From: Ignatzschineria indica
GTDB taxonomy: Bacteria > Pseudomonadota > Gammaproteobacteria > Cardiobacteriales > Wohlfahrtiimonadaceae
Reading direction: 5' to 3'
Length of the DNA: 64,000 nucleotides
Assembly: GCF_003121925.1 (NCBI RefSeq)
Contig: NZ_QEWR01000004.1
Location: 124,001-188,000 of the forward strand
Notes under the pieces: model-generated
What the model saw: only the letters and a program-made list of their open reading frames with translations
What the model was told of the DNA's origin: nothing
Database searches by the model: none
Translations under genes and position numbers: made by a program
Shown: piece by piece, positions 46,647-56,175 of the stretch
Layout of the letters: each line of letters begins with the position of its first letter
Numbering within the stretch: position 1 is the stretch's first letter

Positions 46647-47099
46647 ATGAAACAGAGTCCTCCTGAGATTTTATCTTGTGGAGCGGTCATTGTACGATGG
46701 GATAGACGGGAGTTTCGTTATCTTCTGCTCCGAGCTTATAACTTTTGGGACTTTCCCAAAGGGCAGATCGAAGCAGGAGAGACCCCTTTAGAGACAGCAT
46801 TACGGGAAGTGCGAGAGGAGACAACCATTCGGGATCTCACCTTTCCATGGGGATATGACTATTTTGAGACAGATCCCTACTTTCGCGGTAAGAAGGTGGC
46901 ACGATACTATGTTGCCGAGACAAAGCGTCGTGGCATTCGTCTGCCGATCAATCCAGAACTAGGAAGACCTGAGCATAGCGAATGGGCTTGGGTTACCCGA
47001 GCAGAAGCGCTACGGCGAGTGACGCCAAGAGTTCAAGAAGTGATTCTTTGGTCAGATACCTTTCTAGCTTATGATCGTCGAGTATCCGGAAACCGTTAG
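46647..47099 (+). CDS. NUDIX hydrolase (diadenosine tetraphosphatase-like)
   Basis: 150 aa. Complete Nudix box Gx5Ex7REVxEE: Gly39, Glu45, then REVREE at 53-58. SCGAVIVRW at the start and FPWGYDYFE after the box resemble asymmetrical Ap4A hydrolases (NUDT2 type), as does the Tyr near PYFRGKKVARYYV. The exact substrate is inferred from this likeness only. Terminator follows at 47159. Confidence 0.82.
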   Translation: MKQSPPEILSCGAVIVRWDRREFRYLLLRAYNFWDFPKGQIEAGETPLETALREVREETTIRDLTFPWGYDYFETDPYFRGKKVARYYVAETKRRGIRLPINPELGRPEHSEWAWVTRAEALRRVTPRVQEVILWSDTFLAYDRRVSGNR

Positions 47100-47158
47100 C
47101 GAGATATGCGCATCAATGAGATAAGCTCAATGAGATTATCTCAATGCGATGAATGAAT

Positions 47159-47190
47159 AGTGCCGAAGCAGACTTGCTCGGCACTCTTTC
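47159..47190 (+). terminator. Terminator after the NUDIX gene
   Basis: AGTGCCGAAGCA and TGCTCGGCACT pair with one bulged A and a four-base loop, followed by CTTTCGTT. The U-tract is weak. Confidence 0.65.
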
Positions 47191-47375
47191 GTTCTAGAGA
47201 TTATTTTAGCGCTGCAAAAAAGATCAAGTAAACAAGGTCAAGCAAATCAAGTTGATGGATCAAGTCGATAGATCAAGTCGATGGAAAGAGAGAAAGATCA
47301 AGAGATACAGGATTGATTAGAGAGATCACTCAAGATTGGGTAACAAATATTAAATCGTGGTCAAAAGGAGCGTCA

Positions 47376-47792
47376 ATGTTAATGTTAGAGAGAATTCTAT
47401 TAGTCACGGAAGATGCTTCACTTCAGGAGAAGTTTCGGGGGCTCTTTAACGCGGAGCAGTGTCAATATTGCTTTCATTATGCGGAGGCGGCAAGGCTCTT
47501 AAATGCTGGCTATACGCCAGATCTGATTATTGTGGATCTGATCCTCCCTGTTATCACCGGTGTTGAGACTTTAGATCTTCTGCAAAAGCAGTTAGCGCCG
47601 AAAGAGGTTCCCGGCATTATTGTGACGCAAAATGATCGTTTAGTTTTACACTCTCTTCCTCGTCCGCCGGCACTTTTGGGCATTATTAGCAAAAAGGCCG
47701 ATCCTTTAATTCTCTTTGAACGCATCAAAAAGTTATGGGAAGAGTATCAGGTCCCCTTGATTGATGGTGAAATTATACCGGCAGAGAATTAG
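47376..47792 (+). CDS. Stand-alone response-regulator receiver protein
   Basis: 138 aa from the ATG at 47376 behind AAAGGAG; a 21-codon longer frame has no RBS. CheY-like fold: acidic pair in LLVTEDAS (Glu12, Asp13), phospho-acceptor Asp54 in LIIVDLILP, Thr84 in GIIVTQND and the conserved Lys in GIISKKAD. All catalytic residues are therefore kept. There is no output domain, and no histidine kinase gene is nearby. It could act as a phosphorelay shuttle or protein-binding switch. It stands alone, flanked by about 280 bp and 440 bp of non-coding DNA. Confidence 0.75.
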   Translation: MLMLERILLVTEDASLQEKFRGLFNAEQCQYCFHYAEAARLLNAGYTPDLIIVDLILPVITGVETLDLLQKQLAPKEVPGIIVTQNDRLVLHSLPRPPALLGIISKKADPLILFERIKKLWEEYQVPLIDGEIIPAEN

Positions 47793-48233
47793 CCACAGCG
47801 CAATGCTGGAATACTCTTCGAATATTAGTGGCAATCTGCTGATAAAATCGAGCTAAAACAAGATAATCTCTAATAAAAAGAGAGTTAATAGAGATCAGTT
47901 ATCAATATAAAATAGCTATTAAATATTTTAATAAATAGAATTCTATTCTATTTTCTAACAGTGTGATTAAATGGGGCTTAATCTGTTTTTAATATAGATC
48001 GTTAATGGAAGTATTAAAATAAACATTAAATATAGCCATTAACAATAACCATTAACGAAATAATTGTCGATGGATCGATTGATCAGTTAATGGATGATAG
48101 ATATTGAAGATAGCCACTTAACCCCTTTGTATCCGATGCTTCCAATATTCAATCTATCACACAATCATTGATGCATGATTGATGAGACTATTGATAGGGG
48201 AATATCGTGGTACCGACCTGAAGTGAGGCCTCT
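47793..48233. other. AT-rich intergenic region
   Basis: 440 bp without a gene. Very AT-rich, with repeated ATTAAAT and CCATTAAC words (47900-48060). The promoter of the dehydrogenase operon should be near the right end. Nothing else is recognised. Confidence 0.5.
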
Positions 48234-48701
48234 ATGATTCGAGTTGATCTCTCTCGCCGCCGCTTTATCTATGCCGGCGCTCTTCTTCTCTCTACCTCTC
48301 TCTTGCCTCCCATCTCTATGGCACAGATAGCCTCTCCACTTGTGGAGCAACATCTCGATGCATTTTTAGATCTTTCACGAAAACTAACCGGCTATGAAAC
48401 GCTTAATCGAGAATTAGCTACCCGTTATCTTGCCGCTTTTCTAGAACTTTTCCCCGATGAAGCGCCCCAATTTGAAAGTGATAAAACACTTCAGAAGAAG
48501 ATTCTTCACTCTTGGTATACCGGTACTGTCGGCCCGAATGAAGCAGGGCAGGTGCGCGTTATTGCCTATAAGGATGCATTTATGTATCGCCCAACGGCGG
48601 ATGGCTTGCCGACACCTACTTACTGCTTTCGCGGTGAGCTCTGGTTTAAAGCGCTACCGCCGGGAATTACTAAAGAACCCGATTTTCCTATCACTTTTTA
48701 A
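48234..48701 (+). CDS. Small Tat-exported subunit of a membrane-bound sugar/polyol dehydrogenase
   Basis: 155 aa. N-terminus carries a twin-arginine signal LSRRRFIYAGALLLSTSLLPP, about 30 residues up to SMAQ. The mature part resembles the small gamma-type subunit of sorbitol, fructose and gluconate 2-dehydrogenases (FAD-SLDH type): HLDAFLDLSRKLTGYETLN at its start and WYTGTVGPNEAGQV near the middle. The GMC flavoprotein subunit lacks its own signal and would be exported in complex with this subunit. First gene of a three-gene unit. Confidence 0.75.
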   Translation: MIRVDLSRRRFIYAGALLLSTSLLPPISMAQIASPLVEQHLDAFLDLSRKLTGYETLNRELATRYLAAFLELFPDEAPQFESDKTLQKKILHSWYTGTVGPNEAGQVRVIAYKDAFMYRPTADGLPTPTYCFRGELWFKALPPGITKEPDFPITF

Positions 48702-48807
48702 GTCGATTGAGATATCCGGACCTAATAGGGATCAATAAGAGAGCCAATAAGGCTCATAAAAATAGATCAGTATAAGAAGATCAGTATAAGAAGAAAGAGG
48801 GCGTAAT

Positions 48808-50475
48808 ATGGCAGAAAATAGAGTAACAAATAGCGCTAAGCAGTTAGCAAATGGGGATTGGGAAGCCGATGTAGTGATTGTCGGTAGTGGAATTGTGGGG
48901 GCGATGATGGCAACAGAGATCTCGGCAAAGGGGCATAGCGTCCTCCTGCTTGATGCCGGTCTTCGTGTTGAGCGAGGGCAGATTGTTGAGAATTCTCGTA
49001 ATATGCCGGAAAAGAATCGTGCAGGGATCGATTATCAGAGCCTCTATCCACAATCTCCCAATGCTCCTTTCCCCGATTATTTCCCTGATAATGGATATCT
49101 TAAGCTCTCCGGCCCTAATGCCGCAGCGTATGCGCAAGATTATCTCAAAACGGTAGGGGGAACCACTTGGCACTGGGCTGCCTCCTGTTGGCGCCATGCC
49201 CCTCATGACTTTAAGATGAAGTCTCTCTACGGCGTGGGCCGAGATTGGCCGATCACATATGATGATCTTGAACCTTACTATACCCGTGCAGAGTATGAGA
49301 TCGGTGTCGCCGGACCTCGAGATCCAAAGATGCAATCGCCACCGGAGCGCAGTAAGCCTTACCCGATGGAGATGATCCCTTGGTCCTACTTTGAGCGTTC
49401 AGTTGCAGCAACTACGAATGAATTTGGCTGTCACTTAGTCCCTATTCCACAAGGACGAAGCTCACGAGTTTGGGAGGAGCGTCCTGTCTGCTGTGGTAAC
49501 AATAACTGCATGCCGATCTGCCCCATTGGTGCGATGTATAACGGGATTCATCATGTGGTGCGTGCAGAGCGAAATGGTACAACGGTTCTCTCAGAAACGG
49601 TTGTCTATCGTGTGGATAATGATGAAAATAATCGTATTACCGCGATTCACTACTACGATCGTGATAAGAAGTCCCATAAGGTGAGTGGAAAACGCTTTGT
49701 CTTTGCCTGTAATGGGATCGAAACGCCGCGTCTTCTGCTGCTTGCCGCTAATGAGAGTAATCCGAATGGCATTGCCAATAATAGCTCCGGCTTAGTGGGG
49801 AAGAATATGATGGATCACTCCGGCATTCACTGCTCTTTCCAATCGAAAGATCCGCTCTGGGTGGGTAGAGGGCCGGCGCAGAGTGCCGCAATGGTAGGTT
49901 ATCGTGATGGTGGATTCCGCCGAGATCATGCCGCCTTCTTAATTATTATGAATAACCTCAATCGCAATTTGGCAGAGACACAAGTAGCGCTTGAGAAAGG
50001 GTATGAAGGAAAAGAGCTACAGCGCGAAATTCGGGAGCGAACAACCCATTCGGTCTATTGGGATATCATGTTAGAGGTTCTTCCCTCTGAGGAGAATCGC
50101 CTCACCTTGAGTAAAACCCGTAAAGATGCATTAGGTTTAGCCTGTCCTGATATCTACTACGATGTTGGGGATTATACGCGTCGTGGTCGTATTGCGGCGC
50201 AGGAGAAATTGCGAGAGATTGCCGCACTCTTTAAAGGGCAAGAGGTGGTTGTGACCACAGAATTTGTCCCTAATAACCATATTATGGGGGGCAATATTAT
50301 GGGTGATACGCCGCAAAATGGGGTTGTGAATAGCTATTGCCGGACTTATGATCATGATAATCTCTGGCTCCCCGGGGGTGGTGCGATGCCTTCATCGAGT
50401 GTTGTCAACTCGACGCTCTCGATGGCGGCGCTCGGTCTGCGTGCAGCGGATGATCTACTTAAAAGTATGGAGTAA
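48808..50475 (+). CDS. GMC-family flavoprotein dehydrogenase, large subunit
   Basis: 555 aa. FAD-binding Rossmann motif VVIVGSGIVGAMMATEISA (about 22-40) and a distal E/D in LLLDAG; GGTTWHWAASCWRHAP near 124; the C-terminal GMC region NNHIMGGNIMGDTP and LPGGGAMPSSSVVNST with the conserved catalytic-site His/Asn. A four-Cys patch CCGNNNCMPICPIGAMYNG near residues 229-248 matches the [3Fe-4S]-binding segment described in this dehydrogenase group. Periplasmic oxidation of a sugar, sugar acid or polyol is likely, with electrons passing to the cytochrome subunit. Substrate not determined. Confidence 0.82.
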   Translation: MAENRVTNSAKQLANGDWEADVVIVGSGIVGAMMATEISAKGHSVLLLDAGLRVERGQIVENSRNMPEKNRAGIDYQSLYPQSPNAPFPDYFPDNGYLKLSGPNAAAYAQDYLKTVGGTTWHWAASCWRHAPHDFKMKSLYGVGRDWPITYDDLEPYYTRAEYEIGVAGPRDPKMQSPPERSKPYPMEMIPWSYFERSVAATTNEFGCHLVPIPQGRSSRVWEERPVCCGNNNCMPICPIGAMYNGIHHVVRAERNGTTVLSETVVYRVDNDENNRITAIHYYDRDKKSHKVSGKRFVFACNGIETPRLLLLAANESNPNGIANNSSGLVGKNMMDHSGIHCSFQSKDPLWVGRGPAQSAAMVGYRDGGFRRDHAAFLIIMNNLNRNLAETQVALEKGYEGKELQREIRERTTHSVYWDIMLEVLPSEENRLTLSKTRKDALGLACPDIYYDVGDYTRRGRIAAQEKLREIAALFKGQEVVVTTEFVPNNHIMGGNIMGDTPQNGVVNSYCRTYDHDNLWLPGGGAMPSSSVVNSTLSMAALGLRAADDLLKSME

Positions 50476-50478
50476 ATT

Positions 50479-51906
50479 ATGAAAAAATTATCTCAACTTC
50501 TCCTGCTAACATTCTCATTCACTTTGGGTTACGCCACGCCGGCATTGGCAGATTCGCTCGATTCCATAAAGGGAGATCCCAAGCGCGGGGAGTATCTCTC
50601 CATTTTAGGGGATTGTCAGGCATGTCACACCAACTTTGCTGCAGAGAGAAAACCTTTTGCCGGCGGTTATGCCGTAAGCTCTCCTCTAGGCGATATCTAT
50701 TCTAGTAATATCACCCCTTCAAAAGAGTATGGAATCGGGAATTATACGCTTGAGCAATTTCGCGATGTATTGCGAAAAGGTATTCGTGCCGATGGGGAGC
50801 ATCTCTATCCAGCGATGCCCTATACTGCTTATACGAAGTTAAATGATGAAGATATCGCTGATCTCTACGCCTACTTTATGACGGCGGTAGAGCCTGTTAA
50901 TATCGCGCCGACTTATCATACAGATCTCCCATTTCCTTTCGATATGCGTTCGATGATGATTGTTTGGAATGGGCTCTTTCTCGATAAAGGACCCTTTCAG
51001 CCAGACACCTCACAGAGTGATGAGTGGAATCGTGGGGCTTATATTGTAGAGGCACTTGCTCACTGTAGTACCTGTCACACACCCCGAGATATGATGATGG
51101 GAGAGAAGAAGAGTCAATACCTTGCCGGCGGACAGCTTGGTTCATGGTATGCCCCTAATATCACCTCAAGCATCAATGCCGGGATCGGTAATTGGTCTCA
51201 AGATGATCTGGTCACCTATCTTCAGCAAGGGCTTCTCGATGGGAAAGCGCAAGCGGGCGGGCCGATGGCAGAAGCAGTCTCCGATAGTTTTCAACATCTT
51301 CGGATCGAGGATCTTCAAGCAATTGCTACCTATATTCGTAGTGTAAAAGCGATCGAGAGCAGTGAGCAGAAAGCACCTCGGGATAGTTACGGTGCGCCAT
51401 TTGATGTGGATATTCTCCTTCGGGGAACAGAGCCTGTTGATGCCTATCACACTCTAAAGAGTGGGGAGAGCCTCTATAGTGCTTACTGTTCATCATGTCA
51501 TCAGAATGATGGGAGCGGAACGCCTGAGCAGTTCTATCCATCGCTCTATCACAATACGGCAACGGGAGATTACAATCCGAGCAATGCGATTGCCGCAATT
51601 CTCAATGGAGTTGATCGAAAAGTGGGAGAAACCCGATACTACATGCCGAACTTTGGGGAAAACTCACCTACGCAGGCTTTAGATGATGCACAGATCGCGA
51701 AAATTGTGCAGTTTGTCTATGAGAAATATGGCAATCAATCGGTGAAGATTACCCCAGAGATGGTGCGCCAAGTCCGTTTAGGCGGCCCCGCGCCGTTACT
51801 CTTAGAGGTGCAACCCTTTATTGCGCCGGGGATGATTATTGCCGGAATTGTGATTCTACTCTTAATCCTTTGGGGCGTGATACGCTTCCGTAGAAAAAGG
51901 CATTAA
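50479..51906 (+). CDS. Triheme cytochrome c subunit, membrane anchored
   Basis: 475 aa. Signal peptide ending about ALADS. Three CXXCH haem sites: CQACH (46-50), CSTCH (near 197) and CSSCH (near 335). Later Met residues (for example in MPNF) may be sixth ligands. A C-terminal segment IAGIVILLLILWGVIRF anchors it in the membrane. It is the electron outlet of the dehydrogenase toward ubiquinone, as in gluconate 2-dehydrogenase and alcohol dehydrogenase complexes. Starts 3 bp after the flavoprotein gene. Confidence 0.85.
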   Translation: MKKLSQLLLLTFSFTLGYATPALADSLDSIKGDPKRGEYLSILGDCQACHTNFAAERKPFAGGYAVSSPLGDIYSSNITPSKEYGIGNYTLEQFRDVLRKGIRADGEHLYPAMPYTAYTKLNDEDIADLYAYFMTAVEPVNIAPTYHTDLPFPFDMRSMMIVWNGLFLDKGPFQPDTSQSDEWNRGAYIVEALAHCSTCHTPRDMMMGEKKSQYLAGGQLGSWYAPNITSSINAGIGNWSQDDLVTYLQQGLLDGKAQAGGPMAEAVSDSFQHLRIEDLQAIATYIRSVKAIESSEQKAPRDSYGAPFDVDILLRGTEPVDAYHTLKSGESLYSAYCSSCHQNDGSGTPEQFYPSLYHNTATGDYNPSNAIAAILNGVDRKVGETRYYMPNFGENSPTQALDDAQIAKIVQFVYEKYGNQSVKITPEMVRQVRLGGPAPLLLEVQPFIAPGMIIAGIVILLLILWGVIRFRRKRH

Positions 51907-51990
51907 GAAGAGGGCGTGAAGGAGAGAGTATAAAGAAGAGGGCATGAAGTGCCGGCAGAGATTTAAGATATCTCATATAAGTCGGCAGAG

Positions 51991-52028
51991 TGTCATCAAT
52001 AAGTGCCATCAATAAGTGCCATCAATTT
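51991..52028. repeat. 13-bp tandem repeat
   Basis: TGCCATCAATAAG occurs nearly three times in a row; the last unit forms the left arm of the following terminator. Confidence 0.7.
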
Positions 52029-52046
52029 TGATGGTACTTTTTTGAC
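52016..52046 (+). terminator. Terminator of the dehydrogenase operon
   Basis: CCATCAA (52019-52025) pairs with TTGATGG (52028-52034), then TACTTTTTT. Confidence 0.75.
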
Positions 52047-52061
52047 GTTTTTTAGAGGGCG

Positions 52062-52859
52062 TTATCTCTCCTCGCTTGAGATTCCCAATAGTAGCGCTGC
52101 TGGATCTTCCCCACTAAGGAGCTTCTCAGTCGCGCCATCATAAGCGATTTTCCCTTGATCGATCACTAAGGTTCGAGGCGCAATTTGATGCGCATCTTCA
52201 ATATTGTGGGAGACCATCAGCAGGGTGATATCGCGCGCACGGCAACGCTCTTCGAGTAAGAGAAGCATCTCATGACGCAGGGCCGGATCGAGTGCGGAGA
52301 AGGGTTCATCGAGTAGAAGAATAGGTTGCTCGCGAATAAAGCAGCGTGCAAGGGCGACTCTCTGTCGCTGTCCGCCGGAGAGCTCTCCGGGTAGGCGATC
52401 GAGCAATCCTGTAAGCCCCACCTGCTCCGCAATTGCTGCAACAGTTTTCTGCTCCTCCGCTTTTAGGCGCAGTGTCGGTGCAATGCCTAAGCCGATATTT
52501 TGCTGAACGCTCAGATGGTTAAAGAGATTGTTCTCCTGAAAGAGCATCGATACAGGTCGTTTTGCCGGCGGTGTGGTGGTAAAGTCTTGACCATTGAGAA
52601 GAATCTCTCCTGTTTCTGGATATTGAAAGCCACTAATAAGGTTGAGAAGGGTACTCTTCCCGGCACCACTTGGGCCCATAATGGCGACTCTCTCCCCACG
52701 CTCGATGGTGCAATCAAATTGCATTAATCGGGGAGGTGCCTCTCCGCCGGTTTTGTTCTTTGGGCTCTCTTGATGAGCCCTTTTACCCGCTTTCTCCTCC
52801 GCTTTCGAGCGCTCTAAATGGTAGCGAATATTCTTCAGTTCGATCATTCTATTTGTCAT
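52062..52859 (-). CDS. thiQ: Thiamine ABC transporter ATPase
   Basis: 265 aa. Energises thiamine/TPP uptake. Walker [10 protein letters not shown] (about 60-68), Q-loop [13 protein letters not shown], signature [15 protein letters not shown], Walker [14 protein letters not shown]-loop MVSHNIEDA. Compared with E. coli ThiQ (232 aa), a hydrophilic insertion of about 25 residues ([19 protein letters not shown]) lies before the Walker A strand. Its ATG overlaps the thiP stop as ATGA. Confidence 0.9.
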   Translation of the reverse strand: MTNRMIELKNIRYHLERSKAEEKAGKRAHQESPKNKTGGEAPPRLMQFDCTIERGERVAIMGPSGAGKSTLLNLISGFQYPETGEILLNGQDFTTTPPAKRPVSMLFQENNLFNHLSVQQNIGLGIAPTLRLKAEEQKTVAAIAEQVGLTGLLDRLPGELSGGQRQRVALARCFIREQPILLLDEPFSALDPALRHEMLLLLEERCRARDITLLMVSHNIEDAHQIAPRTLVIDQGKIAYDGATEKLLSGEDPAALLLGISSEER

Positions 52860-54448
52860 TTTTCTTCTCCGATAGCGCGTCCTGAAATCTTCTCTAAAAA
52901 GGTGAAGAGCATCAAGCAGAGAAGCAGTAGTAGCATCGCCGTTACAGCGCCATCATTGGTGCGATAAGCGCCTAATTGTTGATAGAGATAGTAGGGAAGG
53001 GTCCGGAAATCCTCATTTCCAAAGAGTGCCACGACACCAAAATCACCAATGGAGATCACTGAGGCGAATGCTAATGCTTGGGCGATCGGCTTTTTGAGTG
53101 CGCGAAGTTCGATAATTCTTAATCGGCGCCATCCGCTAATTGCTAATGAATGACAGAGTGGATTGTAACGCTCGGCTAGATCGCGCATCGGGTTTTCAAG
53201 TACCTTTAGAGCATAGGGAATCGCTAAGAGGGCATTGGTCAGAATCACTAATGCATAGGGGGATTGGGGAATACCGATCGTCTCATTAAAGAGGATAAAA
53301 AATCCTGTCGCCAATACAATCCCCGGCATCGCTAAAATTAAGAGGCCACTTAATTCCATCGCTTGCCCCCATTTAACTGCTCGGCGGAGACGCAATTCTC
53401 GGCTACTCCAGAGCAGCATCATGGTGAGTGTCACCGCTAATAGGCCCGCACATATGGCGATAAAGAGTGAGGTGAAGGTGGCTTGCCAGAGGGCCGATTG
53501 TTGCAATACCTCCCACACACGGCGATTGAGTCCATCAATAATGATCGCGATCAATGGTGGCAGAAGTAGGAGCAGAGCGATCATAATCACTACAAAATCT
53601 CGCACTTGGCGAAAGCGATTATCTGCCGGATCAAACCAGGATCGGCGCGTTGTCGTTCCTACGGCAAAGGCGCTATTGAGGCGTTGACTCACTAACATCA
53701 AGCCGATACAGAAAAAGAGCTGAATCAGCGCTAAAATAGCGGCTCTTCCGGGATCAAAGTCGTAACTTAATGCTTGGTAGATCGCAAGCTCTATCGTCGT
53801 TGCGCGCGGTCCGCCCCCTAATGCAAGGACGGTGGCAAAGCTTGAAAAGCAGAGCATAAAGATGAGCGTTGCGGTCGGAAGAAGTTGCCGGCGAAGATAG
53901 GGCCACTCCATAATGCGAAATTGTTGCCACTCATTGAGCCCCAATTGCGCGGCGATCTGCCGCTGTTCTACGGAGATCCCCTCTAACGCTTGTAGCAACA
54001 TGCGCGTTGCTAAGGGGAGATTGAAGAAGACATGTGCAAGTAGAATCCCCTGTAGACCATAAGGGGAGAAGTGATACTCCAGCCCGAAAAAGTGGAGAAG
54101 TGTTGCAAGCCAGCCACTTTTGCCATAGATCGAGAGAATACCAAAAACCGCCACCAAAACCGGAAGGACTAAGGTCATTGCCGAGAGGCGAAGCAGCAAT
54201 GTGCGCCCGACAAATCGGCGACGATAGAGCGCTCGGGCTAGCAAAATCGCCGGACCGACCGAGAGCAGTGCCGACAGTAGCGCCTGATAGAAGGTAAAGC
54301 CGATAATATGCCACAGGTAGCGATCCCCTAAAATCTCCGCAAGAGAGATTGAAGGGGAGAAGCACCAGAGCGCCCCAAAGGCAAGAAGCGCCACAGTCAC
54401 GAGGATCGTTGAGGCGATCAAGCCGGGGATCAATTGCCGATTAATCAT
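52856..54448 (-). CDS. thiP: Thiamine ABC transporter permease
   Basis: 530 aa, fused two-half permease with about 12 membrane segments. Two EAA-type coupling loops: [21 protein letters not shown] (first half, near 170) and the second half [19 protein letters not shown] (near 430). [19 protein letters not shown] is a ThiP family segment. Length matches E. coli ThiP (536). It starts 43 bp after thiB, under the same riboswitch. Confidence 0.9.
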   Translation of the reverse strand: MINRQLIPGLIASTILVTVALLAFGALWCFSPSISLAEILGDRYLWHIIGFTFYQALLSALLSVGPAILLARALYRRRFVGRTLLLRLSAMTLVLPVLVAVFGILSIYGKSGWLATLLHFFGLEYHFSPYGLQGILLAHVFFNLPLATRMLLQALEGISVEQRQIAAQLGLNEWQQFRIMEWPYLRRQLLPTATLIFMLCFSSFATVLALGGGPRATTIELAIYQALSYDFDPGRAAILALIQLFFCIGLMLVSQRLNSAFAVGTTTRRSWFDPADNRFRQVRDFVVIMIALLLLLPPLIAIIIDGLNRRVWEVLQQSALWQATFTSLFIAICAGLLAVTLTMMLLWSSRELRLRRAVKWGQAMELSGLLILAMPGIVLATGFFILFNETIGIPQSPYALVILTNALLAIPYALKVLENPMRDLAERYNPLCHSLAISGWRRLRIIELRALKKPIAQALAFASVISIGDFGVVALFGNEDFRTLPYYLYQQLGAYRTNDGAVTAMLLLLLCLMLFTFLEKISGRAIGEEK

Positions 54449-54491
54449 AGAGAGGAATCATAAAAGTTATCACGAATAGTCATCATAACTT

Positions 54492-55547
54492 CTATCGACT
54501 TACGGCAAATTGCCACAGTTTGATCCAATTTTGGCGCTCTTTCGCCACCTCTTCTGCACCAAAGAGTAGCGCTTTTGCCGGCAATGGTAATGCTTTATAG
54601 ACCGGCGGCAAGGGGATATCGATCACCGGATACATCCAGTTGGTGGTCGGCAAAGTCTCTTGAAATTCTGGCGTTAACATAAATTGGAGAAATTGATCGG
54701 CAAGTTCCGGATGGGGACTTGCTTTCAATTTAGCCGCCACCTCAATCTGTAGATAATGTCCCTCATCAAAGAGCGCGGCTGCGTAGTTATCATCATTATC
54801 ATAGAGCATCTGATAGCCCGGCGATGCAGTATAGCTTAAGACAAAATCGCTCTCACCTTTCAGGAAGAGCCCATATGATTCGCTCCAACCTTTGGTCACC
54901 GTGACGGTCTTTTTCGCCATCTTTTGCCATGCAGATTCAGTCTCCTGACCGTAGATCTTCTCCATCCAGAGAAGAAGGCCTAATCCCGGCGTACTAGTGC
55001 GCGGATCTTGGTAGATGATGCTCCACTTGTTTTCAGGATCTAAGAGCTCATCCATACTTGTTGGGGGATTATTAATCTTTCTTTTATCGTAGATAAAGGC
55101 GAAGTAGCCATAATCGTAGGGGATAAAGGTTTTGTTCTCCCATTCGATCGGTAATTTCAGCATTGATTGATCGATATTCGCCGGCGTAAAGAGATCAGTC
55201 TCTTCTGCGGCGGCAATCAGGTTATTATCGAGTCCGAGGATCAGATCCGCCTTACTCTTTTTCCCTTCCATGCGCAGACGATTGAGGAGCGAAACGCCAT
55301 CGCCTAGTGAGACTAGTTTTAATTCACAATCGCACGTTTTTTCAAAGCGCTCTTTAATCAGTGGCCCCGGACCCCATTCGGCGACGAAGGAATCGTAGGT
55401 ATAGACGGTCAATGTCGGTTTTTCGGCAAAAGCAAAAGTAGTGATACTCGATATTAATAGCGATGCCACCAACAATGTTCGACGAAGCGGTTGACGAAAA
55501 GAGTGGGAAAGGCGCTTAAGGGGGGAAGAAAGGGTTCGATTTGTCAT
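54492..55547 (-). CDS. thiB: Thiamine-binding periplasmic protein
   Basis: 351 aa. Signal peptide of about 42 residues (basic N-terminus with a long n-region, hydrophobic core, ending FAFA). Mature start KPTLTVYTYDSFVAEWGPGP is the TbpA/ThiB signature. Further: FEKTCDCELKLVSLGDGVSLLNRL, PYDYGYFAFIYD, YQDPRTSTPGLGLLLWM, and a C-terminal NWMYPVIDIPLPPVY. First gene of thiBPQ, directly after a TPP riboswitch. Confidence 0.92.
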   Translation of the reverse strand: MTNRTLSSPLKRLSHSFRQPLRRTLLVASLLISSITTFAFAEKPTLTVYTYDSFVAEWGPGPLIKERFEKTCDCELKLVSLGDGVSLLNRLRMEGKKSKADLILGLDNNLIAAAEETDLFTPANIDQSMLKLPIEWENKTFIPYDYGYFAFIYDKRKINNPPTSMDELLDPENKWSIIYQDPRTSTPGLGLLLWMEKIYGQETESAWQKMAKKTVTVTKGWSESYGLFLKGESDFVLSYTASPGYQMLYDNDDNYAAALFDEGHYLQIEVAAKLKASPHPELADQFLQFMLTPEFQETLPTTNWMYPVIDIPLPPVYKALPLPAKALLFGAEEVAKERQNWIKLWQFAVSR

Positions 55548-55554
55548 AACGGCT

Positions 55555-55575
55555 CCTGTGTAAGTGTGTCACAGG
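55555..55575 (-). promoter_or_regulatory. SD-sequestering hairpin of thiB
   Basis: On the minus strand CCTGTG (55570-55575) and CACAGG (55555-55560) are complementary; CACAGG is part of the thiB Shine-Dalgarno region (CAGGAG). This suggests translational control downstream of the riboswitch. Confidence 0.5.
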
Positions 55576-55602
55576 ATTTGAGGAAGAGCCCGCAGGCATC
55601 TC

Positions 55603-55717
55603 GACTCTCAAATCCCTCCGCCGGTATTGTCCGGATCAGGTTCGACGGGTGAAATCTCAGCTCTCCTCTAGTGATCTAACTCGATCAATTCCAAAGTAAC
55701 AGCACCCCGTTGAGATA
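55603..55717 (-). promoter_or_regulatory. TPP riboswitch (thi box)
   Basis: On the minus strand CGGGGTGCTG begins the element. The conserved cores GCTGAGATTTCACCCG and GAACCTGATCCGGACAATA, then CCGGCGGAGGGA, match the thi-box consensus (CUGAGA, ACCCG, GAACCUGAUCUGG, GCGNAGGGA). P1 is formed by CTCAA and TTGAG. It lies directly after a promoter and ahead of thiBPQ. Confidence 0.95.
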
Positions 55718-55722
55718 GAGCT

Positions 55723-55751
55723 ATTGTAGAAGCTTTGGTAAGAACTGTAAA
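55723..55751 (-). promoter_or_regulatory. thiBPQ promoter
   Basis: Minus strand: -35 TTTACA (55746-55751), 17-bp spacer, -10 TACAAT (55723-55728). Transcription would start about 7 bp later, right at the riboswitch 5' end. Confidence 0.7.
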
Positions 55752-55800
55752 CAGAACAAGATATTAAGTAAAAGCCCATGCCGGTACATCTTCGAAGTCT

Positions 55801-55975
55801 GACATCTTTGATGCCTATTTGCCGGCGCGTAATCTCTGGAAGAACACAATAGTGAGGACCGGCAACCATTCAGCTTCTTTTGCCTCAATGAATCATTTTG
55901 ATGATTCTTAAGAGAGTTTGTTGAGCGGCGGGAGCCAATCATTTCATTCTTATGACTACTGCATGCCCGCGGTTC
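55801..55975 (+). repeat. Interspersed hairpin repeat, copy 1
   Basis: Full unit of about 175 bp. It starts with the GACATC-TTT-GATGCC hairpin, continues with a TTGCCGG...CCGGCAA inverted repeat flanking a GGAAGAAC core, then the conserved stretch around GATTCTTAAGAGAGTTTG, GGCGGGAGCC and GCATGCCCGCGG. Confidence 0.85.
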
Positions 55976-56172
55976 GGCATCTTTGATGCCTATTTGCCGG
56001 CACGTAGTTTCTGGAAGAACGCAATAGTGAGAACCGGCAACTCATCAGCCTCTTTTGTCTCAATAAATTATTTTGATGATTCTTAAGAGAGTTTGTTGAA
56101 CGGCGGGAGCCGACTACTTCATTCTTTTAACCGGCGCATGCCCGCAGTTTGGCATTGAGAATGCCGGGAGAT
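55976..56172 (+). repeat. Interspersed hairpin repeat, copy 2
   Basis: Complete unit in direct tandem with copy 1 (period about 175 bp). It opens with GGCATC-TTT-GATGCC (55976-55990) and closes with the variant hairpin GGCATT-GAG-AATGCC (56151-56165). Confidence 0.9.
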
Positions 56173-56175
56173 TAA

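Noticed and set aside
55721-55942. Minus-strand frame of 73 codons, and the similar frame at 60185-60400
   Set aside because: Both translate the interspersed repeat and therefore resemble each other at their N-termini. They have no RBS and appear wherever the repeat does, so the likeness is a by-product of the DNA repeat.
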